Assembly: GCA_934183135.1 (NCBI GenBank)
Contig: CAKPRX010000009.1
Span: 1 to 41,379, forward strand
Direction of reading: 5' to 3'
Source: an uncultured Prevotella sp.
GTDB lineage: Bacteria > Bacteroidota > Bacteroidia > Bacteroidales > Bacteroidaceae
DNA length: 41,379 nt
Part shown: positions 1 through 9,100 of the stretch, in pieces
Position numbering within the stretch: the first letter of the stretch is position 1
How the letters are laid out: every line of letters starts with the position of its first letter
The notes under the pieces: generated by a model
Database searches by the model: none
What the model was told of the DNA's origin: nothing
The model's input: only the letters and a program-made list of their open reading frames with translations
Translations under genes and position numbers: made by a program

Positions 1-56
1 GGCAAAATCCTGGGCAACTTTTTGTTGCTCAGGTACTTAAAAAGTTTAATTTATAA
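1..56 (+). CDS. possible 3' end of an upstream gene (partial)
   Basis: The frame beginning at base 3 is open to a TAA at 54-56 and would encode the last 17 residues of a protein ending KKFNL. Its composition is AT-rich like the next two genes. Nothing about function can be read from so short a tail, and the other frames are also partly open here, so this is only a plausible gene end. Confidence 0.2.
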   Translation, partial: QNPGQLFVAQVLKKFNL

Positions 57-85
57 TAGTGTTGCGGAAATAAGGGTATTTAAAT

Positions 86-1426
86 TTGCACCAATATTCA
101 CCTCAAGATGTGAAATGTAAATTTGCTCGGTTTCAGAATTTTGATGATAGTTTATGGGTATATATCCCAATTGTACGCTATCTCTGTGATTCTGTATCAA
201 CCGTAGATAGCTTAAAGTGTCAGCCTATTCGCACTTATGCTATTTCTTTTTTCAAGGGTGATACACATATTCGTGAACTCTGGTTCGTAGAGGACAAACC
301 TACTCTGGCATACCATAGAAATAGGGTTATGTCAATTTGGTATTATGACCTTACGGGACAACGATATTACTATAATCAGCAAGGGCGGTTGGTTTCTTCT
401 AAAAAATTATATAATGGTTTGAAAAAACAATTTACTCGTTTATCGGATGCTGATAGTTCTGACATCGGAGAGATAGAACTTCCAGAAGTAGAAATTACCG
501 CCCCTCGCCCTCGAGGTGGGTATTGGGGTAACTTGTTTAGCCCGTGGGGCAATTTACCGTATATAGATAGCGACGGAGGAGGAAATATTGGCGATATTGG
601 GTCTGATGTAAGTGGAGGAACATCAGGAGGCGGTAATGGCAAAAATGAAAAAAAACCAGAACGTCCAGTGGAGGATTGCGTTGATACATTAATGCAGAGA
701 AGTAAAAAGCAGGTTCGTTTAGCCTACGAAAAGATAGGAAATACATATAAGTTCTCTGTTGGCACTGAAAATTTATACAGTTTTTCTTATTTTAAAGATA
801 GTGTCGCTTCAAATCGTAAAGTGGAGTGGACTACTGTCTTACGGGATTTCTCTTTTTATGGAGACAACAGAGGCTGTGGCATATCTGAAATAAGAACTGA
901 TAATCAGCCCTATAGATGTGGCGTGAAAATTGGTGAAAGCGATCAAGCTGCAATAGCTATTATTCATAACCACCCTAATGGGTCTGGAATTTCAGCAATA
1001 GATATAATGACATTGGTGCAAAATGCAGAGGGGCATCCCAATCTGAACACTATAATGGCTTGGGATGATTGTACAGACACCTATTATTGTGCGACTATTA
1101 CAAATCGGAACAAGGCAAAAGAATTTTATGACAAGTATAAAAGTTGTGTAAATAAAGAAACAGGATATTGGGATATGGTAAATACAAATGACATAAAAAC
1201 TTTTTTAATGTCTGAGCATAATGAAGAATCATTTGCTAGATATGGGAAAAAAGCATATCTTAATAATATCATGGTTGGAATCTTAACATATTTTGATGCT
1301 GGCATTTCGCTAGTAAAAATAGAGAATGACAAAGACGCAGGGGGTGAAATAGAGACTTTCTTCACCTCGTATGGTGCCTTTAAGCGTGAGAATGGGAAAT
1401 ATATAAACATTAAAAACTGTAGATAA
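86..1426 (+). CDS. JAB/JAMM-like metallo-domain protein, toxin-like layout
   Basis: A 446-residue protein read from a TTG codon at 86; the frame is closed by TAA at 71-73, and the first in-frame ATG would only be at residue 82, so either TTG is used or the 5' end is damaged. The first ~125 residues are unrecognised. A linker around residues 133-142 reads IELPEVEITAPRP, like the LPEVVVTAP-type linkers seen before variable C-terminal domains in Bacteroidota, followed by a Gly/Ser-rich stretch (about 165-190). The C-terminal part carries H294-N-H296 and then S303-x-x-D306, a JAMM/RadC-type zinc signature (HxH...SxxD) whose loop is one residue shorter than in RadC. JAB domains are deubiquitinase-like or RadC-like metalloproteases, and some act as polymorphic toxins. 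No signal peptide is visible. The stop overlaps the next start by one base. The DNA is much richer in AT than most of the window, suggesting transfer. The toxin role is inference. Confidence 0.55.
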   Translation: MHQYSPQDVKCKFARFQNFDDSLWVYIPIVRYLCDSVSTVDSLKCQPIRTYAISFFKGDTHIRELWFVEDKPTLAYHRNRVMSIWYYDLTGQRYYYNQQGRLVSSKKLYNGLKKQFTRLSDADSSDIGEIELPEVEITAPRPRGGYWGNLFSPWGNLPYIDSDGGGNIGDIGSDVSGGTSGGGNGKNEKKPERPVEDCVDTLMQRSKKQVRLAYEKIGNTYKFSVGTENLYSFSYFKDSVASNRKVEWTTVLRDFSFYGDNRGCGISEIRTDNQPYRCGVKIGESDQAAIAIIHNHPNGSGISAIDIMTLVQNAEGHPNLNTIMAWDDCTDTYYCATITNRNKAKEFYDKYKSCVNKETGYWDMVNTNDIKTFLMSEHNEESFARYGKKAYLNNIMVGILTYFDAGISLVKIENDKDAGGEIETFFTSYGAFKRENGKYINIKNCR

Positions 1427-1923
1427 TGAAAAGAGTCTTATTTTTTATAGTCATTTCTATGATAGGAGCGACTACAATGAAAGCTCAGAGCTTTACTTAT
1501 CATTCTATGAAGGAATTTAAAGGCGATACTATAGCCTTCTTAAAACAGAATTTTCATCAACAGCGTAGCTACTTCGTAGGCAAAAAGTTTGGTGAACTGT
1601 TAGAGCTATATATGCGCGAAATGCCTCTGAAAGGATGCTATGTCCACAATACTTCGCCATCTGTCGACCCTAACAATGAGAGCTATATTTGCGGTGCTTG
1701 GTTACGGCCCATGGAAAATTCTTTTCTACCGCGCGATACAATGAAAGCTGTGTACGCTGTTACCTTTGATGTTGACTTTATGCCACCATACGTGGATAGC
1801 TTTTACGACTTTGGCAAATCTCTGCCTGATAATATCTCCCCTTATGGTATAGCCTATAAGCTCAAGGACTATATCATAAAGGACATCAGGATAGAAGCTT
1901 ACGACAGGCGCCGTAAATACTGA
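1426..1923 (+). CDS. small exported protein, possible immunity partner
   Basis: A 165-residue protein whose ATG overlaps the stop of the JAB-domain gene (TAATG), so the two are translationally coupled. Residues 1-21 form a signal peptide (MKRVLFF... ending MKAQ) with a cleavage site after Ala-Gln; there is no lipobox Cys at that point, so a periplasmic product is more likely than a lipoprotein. The mature part is unrecognised, rich in Tyr, Asp and Phe, with two Cys (in KGCYV and YICGAW). Placement directly behind a toxin-like gene, small size and AT-rich composition fit an immunity or accessory protein, but no family match supports that. It could equally be an unrelated small envelope protein. 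Confidence 0.5.
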   Translation: MKRVLFFIVISMIGATTMKAQSFTYHSMKEFKGDTIAFLKQNFHQQRSYFVGKKFGELLELYMREMPLKGCYVHNTSPSVDPNNESYICGAWLRPMENSFLPRDTMKAVYAVTFDVDFMPPYVDSFYDFGKSLPDNISPYGIAYKLKDYIIKDIRIEAYDRRRKY

Positions 1924-1945
1924 ATAAGCCAGGTCTCTTTTGGAC

Positions 1946-1974
1946 TCATCCCTGTGTACATGGGACAGGGATGA
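1946..1974 (+). other. hairpin after the JAB-gene pair
   Basis: A perfect 10-bp inverted repeat (TCATCCCTGT / ACAGGGATGA) with a 9-base loop lies 22 bases after the stop of the small exported protein. There is no T-run after it, so it is not a classical intrinsic terminator; it may still end or protect the transcript. It also sits near the edge between AT-rich and GC-rich DNA. Confidence 0.35.
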
Positions 1975-2112
1975 ACACACAGCCAATAATAGAAATGTCA
2001 CATGCAGGAGCTCGCACTATCGCGTTATCATGCAGCACGCAAAGGTTGAGGGCGACACCAAGAAACCATTCGGGGGAAGAGAAGGCGGCCAAGAGCCGCA
2101 CCGAGGTGCTCC

Positions 2113-3147
2113 CTACTCCTCGGTGTACAGCACCTGGATGAGCGTCTGGCCCACAGCCTTGAGCACCGCAGGGTCTATGTGCTCCATATCGTCGCTGAGC
2201 GTGTGCCAGGTGGGACCGAAGCTGCTCTGCTGACAATCGGGGTAATACGCGATGATGTCGACCGTGGGTATGCGGGCCACCTCGTTGAGGGGCACGTGGT
2301 CATCGGTTATCATGCCACCATCCTGACGGGGAAAATAGCCCCCATAGCCAGCCTTGCGGGCTGCGCGCCACACCTTCTTGACCACTTCACCGGCATACTG
2401 CTTAGACACGCCCTCCTGGTAGAAGCGCGCACCCTGGCCGCCCACCATGTCCAGGAGCAGGCCATAGCGTACACTGAAGCCCTGAGGCAGATGGGCCGCG
2501 AAATACTGCGCACCCAGCGCCCAGCTATCCTCGCTGTCCTGGCCCTGTGCCCACTGGGGAGTGCCCCAGTCCTCGGCATCGAAGCACACGAAGTCTACCC
2601 CCACACGGAGCGTGGTGTCGCGCTGTATAAGTCGGGCTATCTCGAGCATCACGGCCACCCCGCTGGCGGCATCGTTGGCCGCTAAGATAGGCTTATGCCA
2701 GTTGGCCGAGTCAGGGTCGTTGTCGGCCCATGGCCTGCTGTCCCAGTGGGCACAGAGCAGCACACGTTCCGTGAGCTCCGGACGGCAGCGGGCTATGATA
2801 TTCTGGCTCCTGAGCATGGTGCCGTCGTAGCCCTTCAGGTCGGCCCGCTGTATGCTCACCTCGCATCCATACTGCCTGAACCTGTCGGCTATCCAGCGGC
2901 CACAGCGGTCGTGGGCCTCGGTGTTCATGGGTCTCGGGCCAAAGTCGCACTGCGCCTTGGTAAAGGCATAGGCGCTGTCGGCGCTGAACGCAGGCCCCAC
3001 GGGCTCAGCCTTCTCTATCTCATCGGCAGCCTCGGCCATGTCCGTACCCGAAGTACGACCCTTGACGGCAGCCACCGCTACGGCCACCGCCACTGCGACG
3101 GCAGCCCCTCCTATCATTATCTTCATCTTACGTGTCATAGGTATCAT
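2113..3147 (-). CDS. glutaminyl-peptide cyclotransferase-like M28 family protein
   Basis: A 344-residue zinc enzyme of the M28/type II glutaminyl cyclase family, which turns N-terminal Gln of exported proteins into pyroglutamate. Family features are in order: H134-W-D136-S-R-P-W, N158-D159, D190-A-E192-D, L-D233-M, then P-T-W-H315. D159, E192 and H315 are the likely single-zinc ligands. The strings around TDDHVPLN (281-288) and the final DMEHID resemble the cyclases of Porphyromonas and Prevotella rather than true aminopeptidases. Residues 11-27 are a simple Ala-Val hydrophobic run (AVAVAVAVA) without a lipobox, probably an uncleaved anchor facing the periplasm. The start is taken at 3147 because its ATG overlaps the stop of the upstream fused peptidase (ATGA), implying coupling; ATGs at 3138 and 3126 are alternatives. 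It is the last gene of an lrp-led run. An aminopeptidase role is the main alternative. Confidence 0.85.
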   Translation of the reverse strand: MIPMTRKMKIMIGGAAVAVAVAVAVAAVKGRTSGTDMAEAADEIEKAEPVGPAFSADSAYAFTKAQCDFGPRPMNTEAHDRCGRWIADRFRQYGCEVSIQRADLKGYDGTMLRSQNIIARCRPELTERVLLCAHWDSRPWADNDPDSANWHKPILAANDAASGVAVMLEIARLIQRDTTLRVGVDFVCFDAEDWGTPQWAQGQDSEDSWALGAQYFAAHLPQGFSVRYGLLLDMVGGQGARFYQEGVSKQYAGEVVKKVWRAARKAGYGGYFPRQDGGMITDDHVPLNEVARIPTVDIIAYYPDCQQSSFGPTWHTLSDDMEHIDPAVLKAVGQTLIQVLYTEE

Positions 3148-4895
3148 GCCTGTTTACTCTGTTGAACCATGGCCATTACGCGCAGCCAGTTGCCACCCCA
3201 TATCTTGCGGATGTCGTCCTCGCTGTACCTGCGCCGCAGCAGCTGGATGGTAAAGTTGACCACCTCCGAGGCATCGGCTATGCCGCGCACGCCCCCGTCG
3301 CCGTCAAAGTCGGTGCCCAGTCCCACATGGTCTATGCCCATAATGTCGATGGCGTGCTCCAGATGCGCGATGGCATCCAGGAGCGTAGCCTCGCCCTCGC
3401 GCCGCAGAAAACCGTGGTACAGCGTGGTATGGGCCACGCCCCCCTTGCGCGCCAAGGCCCGCAACTGGTCGTCGGTCAGATTGCGCGGCACATCGCAGAG
3501 CGCCTTGCAGTTACTGTGACTGCACACGATGGGTGTGGTACTGATGTCGAGAGCATCGTAGAAACTCGATTCGGCCGCATGGGAGAGGTCTACCATAAGC
3601 CCCTGGCGGTTCATCTCGTGGATAACACTCATGCCAAAGTCGCTCACGCCGCCATGGGTGGCGCAGCCACGTGCCGAGTCGCATATATCGTTGTCGCCGT
3701 TGTGGCAGAGCGTGATGTACACCACGCCCCTGTCGGCAAAGTGGCGCACATTGGCCACATCGTGCTCCAGGGCGAGTCCGTTCTCGATGCCCAGCACGAT
3801 AGACTTCCGTCCATCGGCCTTGTTCCGGTAGAGCTCCTGCGGTGTCCGGGCCTGGCGCACGCCCTGGCTGTAGCGCTGCAGGATGTCGCCTATGCGGTCG
3901 AAGATGAGGTCGGCGTATGCCCGGGGCGACGCGGCCGGCAGCGGAGCTATCTCCGCGAAGTTCTGCCCCTCCTTGGGCTGTGGCAGATAGGCCACCATGG
4001 TGGTAGCGTCCATCTGCCCGTCGGCCATCTTGTGCAAGTCTACCAGGATGCGGTTGTCGCGCCGTCCGAAGTCTACCCCCTGGGGGAAGAACATAGGCGT
4101 GTCGCAGTGGGTGTCCAGCGTGAGCACCCTGCTGTGTACCCGGCGGGCCTGGGCGAAGGTTGCGGCGGCGTCAACCAGCCACTTGAAGAGTGGCAGCCCG
4201 GCCTCGCCCAGCCACTCGGGGTGCCACTGCACGCCCATGACAGACTTCAGTTCGCTGCTCTCCATGGCCTCGATGGTGCCGTCGGCCGCCTTGGCTGTAA
4301 CCTTGAACCGCGGGCCGGTACTGGCCACCGCCTGATGGTGAAACGAGTTGACGTACAGCTTAGGTGTACGGTATAGCTTGTATAGGGTCGAGTCGGGCTC
4401 TACCCCGACGGTGTGCGTAGGCTCCGTGCGGGCCGCGTCCTGCGAGTGCTTTATCGTGGTGTCTATATGCTGGGCCACCCGTCCGCCCAGGGCCATGGCC
4501 AGCGTCTGTATGCCCCTGCAGATGCCCAGCATAGGCAGCTGGCGGTTGTACGCCAGCCGTGTGAGCAACAGTTCGGGCAGGTCGCGCTCGGCGTTGACGC
4601 CACCCAGGTTCCGGCAAGGCTCCTCGCCGGCCCACAGTGGGTTGTAGTCGGCCCCACCCGTGAGCAGCAGTCCGTCTATGCGGCTCAGCGTGCTGATGAC
4701 TACGTGGCGGTCGGCCACCGGCGGAATTATCAGGGGCACTCCCCCCGCAGCCTCCACCTGGCGGTAGTATCTGTCGCGCAGTGTGGCGTCGCCCTCTGCA
4801 TAATTAGCAGTAATGCCTATCACCGGGCGGCTTTCACCCTCGGGATAGGCAGAATAAATATCAAGAAGACGCGCCTCTATATCGAAATCTTCCAT
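3144..4895 (-). CDS. fusion: C26 gamma-glutamyl hydrolase + M19 dipeptidase
   Basis: A 583-residue two-domain protein. Residues ~23-245 are a class I glutamine amidotransferase-like hydrolase (PuuD/peptidase C26 type): LTGG at 78-81, nucleophile C126 in GICRGIQ, and H225 and E227 in QWHPE complete the triad. Residues ~255-575 are a membrane-dipeptidase-like (renal dipeptidase, M19) domain with all metal and catalytic residues visible: H263-x-D265, E371 in ENG, H439, H460 and D529 in GTDFDG. C26 enzymes cut gamma-glutamyl bonds; M19 enzymes cut dipeptides such as Cys-Gly. One chain could therefore take apart a gamma-glutamyl peptide such as glutathione in two steps; this is inference. No signal peptide is seen, so it should be cytoplasmic despite the M19 name. 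It lies 34 bases after lrp and overlaps the cyclase gene by 4 bases. Confidence 0.88.
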   Translation of the reverse strand: MEDFDIEARLLDIYSAYPEGESRPVIGITANYAEGDATLRDRYYRQVEAAGGVPLIIPPVADRHVVISTLSRIDGLLLTGGADYNPLWAGEEPCRNLGGVNAERDLPELLLTRLAYNRQLPMLGICRGIQTLAMALGGRVAQHIDTTIKHSQDAARTEPTHTVGVEPDSTLYKLYRTPKLYVNSFHHQAVASTGPRFKVTAKAADGTIEAMESSELKSVMGVQWHPEWLGEAGLPLFKWLVDAAATFAQARRVHSRVLTLDTHCDTPMFFPQGVDFGRRDNRILVDLHKMADGQMDATTMVAYLPQPKEGQNFAEIAPLPAASPRAYADLIFDRIGDILQRYSQGVRQARTPQELYRNKADGRKSIVLGIENGLALEHDVANVRHFADRGVVYITLCHNGDNDICDSARGCATHGGVSDFGMSVIHEMNRQGLMVDLSHAAESSFYDALDISTTPIVCSHSNCKALCDVPRNLTDDQLRALARKGGVAHTTLYHGFLRREGEATLLDAIAHLEHAIDIMGIDHVGLGTDFDGDGGVRGIADASEVVNFTIQLLRRRYSEDDIRKIWGGNWLRVMAMVQQSKQA

Positions 4896-4929
4896 AGTCT
4901 ATAAGTTAAGTGTGAACAGCCAGCCCACC

Positions 4930-5403
4930 CTACTCCTCGTCGGCATCGGGCGACACGGCTATCTCGCGCTTGATACTCTGTTCGAGCGAGATGAGGGTCT
5001 CTGTCGACACCACGCCGGGGATGGTCTGCAGCTGGTTGTTGAGCAGGTCCATGAGCTGCTCGTTGTCACGGGCGTACAACTTAATAAGCATGGTGTACGA
5101 GCCCGTGGTAAAGTGGCACTCCACTATCTCGGGTATGGTCTGCAGGCGCTCCACCACCTTCTTGTACATACTGCCGCGCTCCAGGTTGAGCCCCACGTAG
5201 GTACAGGTAGAGTACCCCAGGCTCTTGGGGTTCACGTAGAAACCGCTGCCGGTTATCACCCCGTTGTCTATGAGGTGCTGTACACGCTGGTGAATGGCCG
5301 CCCGCGACACGCCGCACTCGGCGGCTACGTCCTTGAACGGCATACGGGCATTCTTAGACAGTATGCCCAATATTTTTTTATCAAGTTTGTCTACTTTTTC
5401 CAT
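4930..5403 (-). CDS. Lrp/AsnC family transcriptional regulator
   Basis: A 157-residue regulator starting at MEKVDKLDKK. Residues ~5-50 form the AsnC-type winged helix (LDKKILGILSKNARM ... VSRAAIHQRVQHL) and residues ~70-150 the RAM ligand-binding domain (TGSYTMLIKLYARDNEQLMDLL). Members bind amino acids and control amino acid metabolism, usually as dimers to octamers. A longer reading frame from 5469 is rejected because it would run through a good promoter. The gene is first in a minus-strand run, so it probably autoregulates and may control the downstream peptidase fusion and cyclase. Its upstream side is an intergenic repeat copy. Confidence 0.93.
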   Translation of the reverse strand: MEKVDKLDKKILGILSKNARMPFKDVAAECGVSRAAIHQRVQHLIDNGVITGSGFYVNPKSLGYSTCTYVGLNLERGSMYKKVVERLQTIPEIVECHFTTGSYTMLIKLYARDNEQLMDLLNNQLQTIPGVVSTETLISLEQSIKREIAVSPDADEE

Positions 5404-5434
5404 CTTTTCCAATAGATTGTCGTCATTAACACGA

Positions 5435-5465
5435 CAAAAGTAGTTATTTTCAGCGAAACCAACAA
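5435..5465 (-). promoter_or_regulatory. promoter of the lrp run
   Basis: On the minus strand TACTTTTG (5442-5435) matches the Bacteroidota -7 box TAnnTTTG, with TTG at 5465-5463 exactly 20 bases upstream as the -33 box. The predicted start leaves a leader of about 25 bases before the ATG at 5403. Confidence 0.65.
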
Positions 5466-5690
5466 GCAAAGTGCACGGATTTTTATTGTTTTCCGTTCAT
5501 TTTGTCATTCCCCTGAGCCTTCTGCGGCACCTTATGGCCCGCGGTGCCCCTGTCTCGGCGGGCCGCCCGGCAGCTGCTGACCGGGCCGGGCAGGCCATAC
5601 ACGCTGTCCAAGCACCCTCACAGAGCGCAAGCCATCGCCTACACCATCGCTACAACCAGGGAAAAAATGGCGAAAAACCTTTACACGTCG

Positions 5691-5736
5691 CTGTATATTT
5701 ATGCAAAATCCGAGGCCATAATGTATAAATATACAG
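5691..5736. repeat. 46-bp inverted repeat with two ARG-box-like sites, copy 1
   Basis: Arms CTGTATATTTATGCAAAA and TAATGTATAAATATACAG flank a 10-base centre. The outer parts match TGNATWWWWATNCA in both arms. The same 18+10+18 layout recurs in copies 2 and 3 with unrelated centres. Confidence 0.8.
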
Positions 5737-5933
5737 CCATGACGCCCGTTTTCCGGGGCCTGGTTTCCGGAAAATTTCATCAAACCAGGACGGTTTTCGA
5801 GGCCATTGGGGGCGTTCGGGGGGCTCGCGAGGAACACAAAAGTAACAACCTTTTACAAAATAGCAGCATTTAGCACCTCTCGCGCCGCTATTTTCAGCTC
5901 TCGCGAGGTCGGTTTTCAGGGTCGCCGCGATGG

Positions 5934-5993
5934 TCATTTTTTTGCTCGCGATGGTCATTAGGATCGTAATGACCATCGCGAGCAAAAAAATGA
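5934..5993. repeat. 60-bp perfect palindrome, copy 1
   Basis: Two 27-base arms that are exact reverse complements (core arm GCTCGCGATGGTCATTA, flanked by seven T/A and TCA/TGA) around a six-base loop GGATCG. It is the longest perfect inverted repeat I found in the window. Confidence 0.9.
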
Positions 5994-6156
5994 TGGTTTT
6001 CGGGTGGTCCGAAAATGGGCTTTTTCGTCACCGCTGTACCCTCGGCGAGCGTACAGGCTAACTACAGAAGCTCAAAAAGCACCCGCACGGCAGCCTGACG
6101 CCCGAAATGTATATTTATACATTGTCTGAAAAAATCTTACAATGCCAGTCAGCCAA

Positions 6157-9100
6157 TCAGCGGTCTTCGGCCGGCACATAGCCGCCACGACTGGCCACAT
6201 GGTCTATAAGCCGGGCAAAGAGGGCGTTGTGGCGCAGCGTGGGCTCGTGCCCCGTCAGGATGAGCTGTTTGCGGGCCCGGGTCAGGGCCACGTTGAGCTT
6301 GCGGTCTATGACGTGTCCGTCTTCCTCGAAACAGTTGGCCGTCAGGAAGTCGAGCTGATAGACATGCTGGATGGTAAAAGAGTAGATGATGATGTCGCGC
6401 TGCGAACCCTGGTAACGCTCTACCGTATCGATGGTGACGTGCCCGAGCGCCTCTATGCCCGTGGCCTCCAGACAGTGGCGTATCATAGCTATCTGGTTGC
6501 GGTAAGGCACGATGACACCCACGGTATGGGCCGCGTCGAAGTGGGCACCGTAGTAACAGTATATGCGCCCGAGCAGACGGGCCACCGTCTGGGCCTCGGC
6601 CGGGTTTACCTTGTCCGACTGGGTGGGGGCCATGTTGGTGGCCGAGGCCAGGAACAGGTTGCGACAGGTGTGCATCAGCCTCCCCAGGGCATCGTCGGCC
6701 GGAGCGGCCACATCCTGCGGATAGATAAACGACTCGCCCTGGTGGGGCAACGGCACGCACTGCAGCCGCTCGCGACGGTAGAACATGTGGTTGGGAAACT
6801 CGGCCACGTCGGGGTGCATACGGCCCTGGCGGCGCAGGATGCCCACAAAGTCGGTACGGCCCAGGGCCAGCTCGCGGCGGTAAAGGCGCTCGAAGAGCGA
6901 GTCGCGGCAGTCGTAGAGCCCCATGTCGCGCAGCAGCGGGTCGTCTACCCGCGAGAGGGCCGCCGGCTGCTGTACCACGGCAGGCAACTGCTTGTAGTCG
7001 CCCACGAGGACGAACCGGGGCACGCGGGCCAGCAGCCCCACCACCGAGGGCTCCAGTATCTGGCTCGCCTCGTCCACGATGGCCAAGCTGAACTGCCGCA
7101 GCTCGAACAGGTAGGCCCGGCTCTGCAGGGTAGACGTGGTGGCCACCACCACGCGGGCCGACACGAGGGTACGGCGTACCTGGTCCAGCCGTGGCGCGTC
7201 TCCCAGCCGGCTGTCCAGCAGATGGGGACGGAAGCGGGCGTCGCAGGTGTACGCGCCGCCTATGCGCAGATAGTCTATGGCGGCCTCGTCGAGCATGGCG
7301 CATATCTCGTCGACCGCCCTGTTGGTGTACGACATAAGCAGCAGGCTGGCGCCCTCATCGGTCAGCGCCTCCTGGACCATAAAGCGCAGCGCCATCGACG
7401 TCTTGCCGGTTCCGGGCGGACCAACGAGCAGGAAGAAGTCGTTGGCACGCTTGGCCCGGAGCAGTATGTCGTCGTAGGCAGGGCTATAGGGCCGCGTGAG
7501 CTGGCGCGAGTGGTCGGCCGTGGGCTGGCGCTGCCCCAGCAGCAGGTCCAGCCGTGGCCCCGGGCTGCTCACCAGCTCGCGCAGGCTGCGCAGCTGGGCC
7601 GTAAAGGTGCTGTCAGAGCCTCCGTGCTCTACGGCATAGGTGCCCTCGGCCAGTATCTGGGGGTTCTGCTGGCCGTCGTTCAGGTGCAGGGTGATGCGGT
7701 GGGTATGTATATCGGTGAGCGAGCCCTTGAAGAGCAGCGCGCGGCGCACGTCGGGCTCACCCTGATAGGCATACAGGTACACCATGTCGCCCGTGCGGAA
7801 GTTGGGCAGGAAGTCGGCCCCCTGGTCGGGCACCCGCAGGGTGACGGTGTCGTAGCCCCCGCGCCCGCTGCTCCGCTCCTTGGCCATAATGGTCAGCCCG
7901 GTATATATATTGCCCATCTCGCGCTTGGTGGCCAGGGGCATGTTCCACAGGTCGGCCATGCTGGTGCCCACGCCCTCGTGCGCGCCCACCTTGGCGGCCA
8001 GCTGCTCGCGGTACACAAAGGTGGCCATGGCGGCCAGGTAGGCCCGGGCCACCGGACTCAGGGTGTGCAGCGGGCCCAGCAACTGCTGTTGCTGCCGGTA
8101 TATGTAGTCGGTATAGAAGCGGCCGCCTATCTGACGCTCGTTGAGGGTCTCGGGGGTGAGCCGGTCTATGACGGGGCCGAAACCCTGGCGGGCATAGGCA
8201 TAGTCCTGGGCCACGATACGGTTGCGGAAGGCTATGGCCTCGTGGAAGAGGGCCTGGTAGTAGTTCACGCTGACCAGGCCGCCGGGCAGGGGGTACTTAG
8301 AGTAGAGCAGGCGCAGGTCGGTCTGACTGTGACGACGGCCAAAGTTGTAGCGCAGCACGCCGGCGTAGAGCAGCAGCTGTACATAGTGGTCTTCCTTCTG
8401 GTAAGAGCCGTAGCGGTTGGGGTGGCCGCTCTGTATGTTGTAGTTGGCACCCGACTTCTGCTCCACCAGGAGGCGCAGGTCGGTAGTCATAAGGTCCACG
8501 CGGCCCTGGACGCCCAGCTGCTCGCATACAAACGAGGGTTCCAGGATGGCACGGGCACGGTCGTAGCCCTGGCGTCGCTCGCCGGCACCACCGGGGCCAA
8601 ACAGGTGGGCCACTATGCCGCGCAGGTTGTCTACCTGGCGCAGGGCGGCGGTCTTAAAGTCTTCGTGCGAGCTGAAGTCGGGACAGGTACAGTACTCCAT
8701 GGCGCGCTCACGGAAACTGGCGCGCAGCGTGTCGTGCCAGTCGTAGTCGCCGGCATGGTTGATGATGTCGTCCAGGGCCCGGCCGGCAAAGTTACCCAGC
8801 AGGATGGCCTGCGAGTTGGCCGCGCTGGCCAGCCTGTTGACGGTATAGGACAGGGGGTGATGGCCATAGTCGGTAAAGCAGCGTGCTATGGCGCTTATGT
8901 CGACCAGGTAGTCGGGCTCCAGGACTATGAGCGACGGCTCAATAGGGTCGTCGCCATGGCAGTCGAGCAGATTGAGCTGCGTGCCACGGCGGAGCAGGGG
9001 CCGCAGGTACTCATGGGCACCGTAGGCCACCCTCACCGTGGGCGCGGTGTCGTCGCGGTCGGCATAGGCATAGATGTAGTGGTCGTCGGCATGGCTCACC

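Larger units (their letters stand above)
5640..6143 (-). repeat. intergenic 0.5-kb repeat element, copy 1 (inverted)
   Basis: First of three copies of a non-coding element, here reversed relative to the other two. Conserved blocks, in element order (descending coordinates): terminal 21-base segment 6143-6123; ARG-box-like site 6122-6107; block GCCTGTACGCTCGCCGAG at 6058-6037; 40-bp palindrome core 5983-5944; CTATTTTGTAAAAG at 5863-5850; CGTCCTGGTTTGATG at 5792-5778; 46-bp inverted repeat 5736-5691; CGTGTAAAGGTTTTTC just after. All distances between blocks equal those of copies 2 and 3. It fills the space between the 3' end of the helicase gene and the lrp promoter; similarity fades near 5640. 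Bases 5470-5639 hold nothing I recognise. Confidence 0.88.

Noticed and set aside
1..1923. A complete mobile element at the left edge.
   Set aside because: AT-rich content and a toxin-like pair suggest transfer, but no integrase, transposase, att site or repeat is visible in the window.
5640..6143. A classical insertion sequence or MITE.
   Set aside because: No transposase is present, no terminal inverted repeats define the ends, and I see no target-site duplication; the copies are also too diverged for recent hops.
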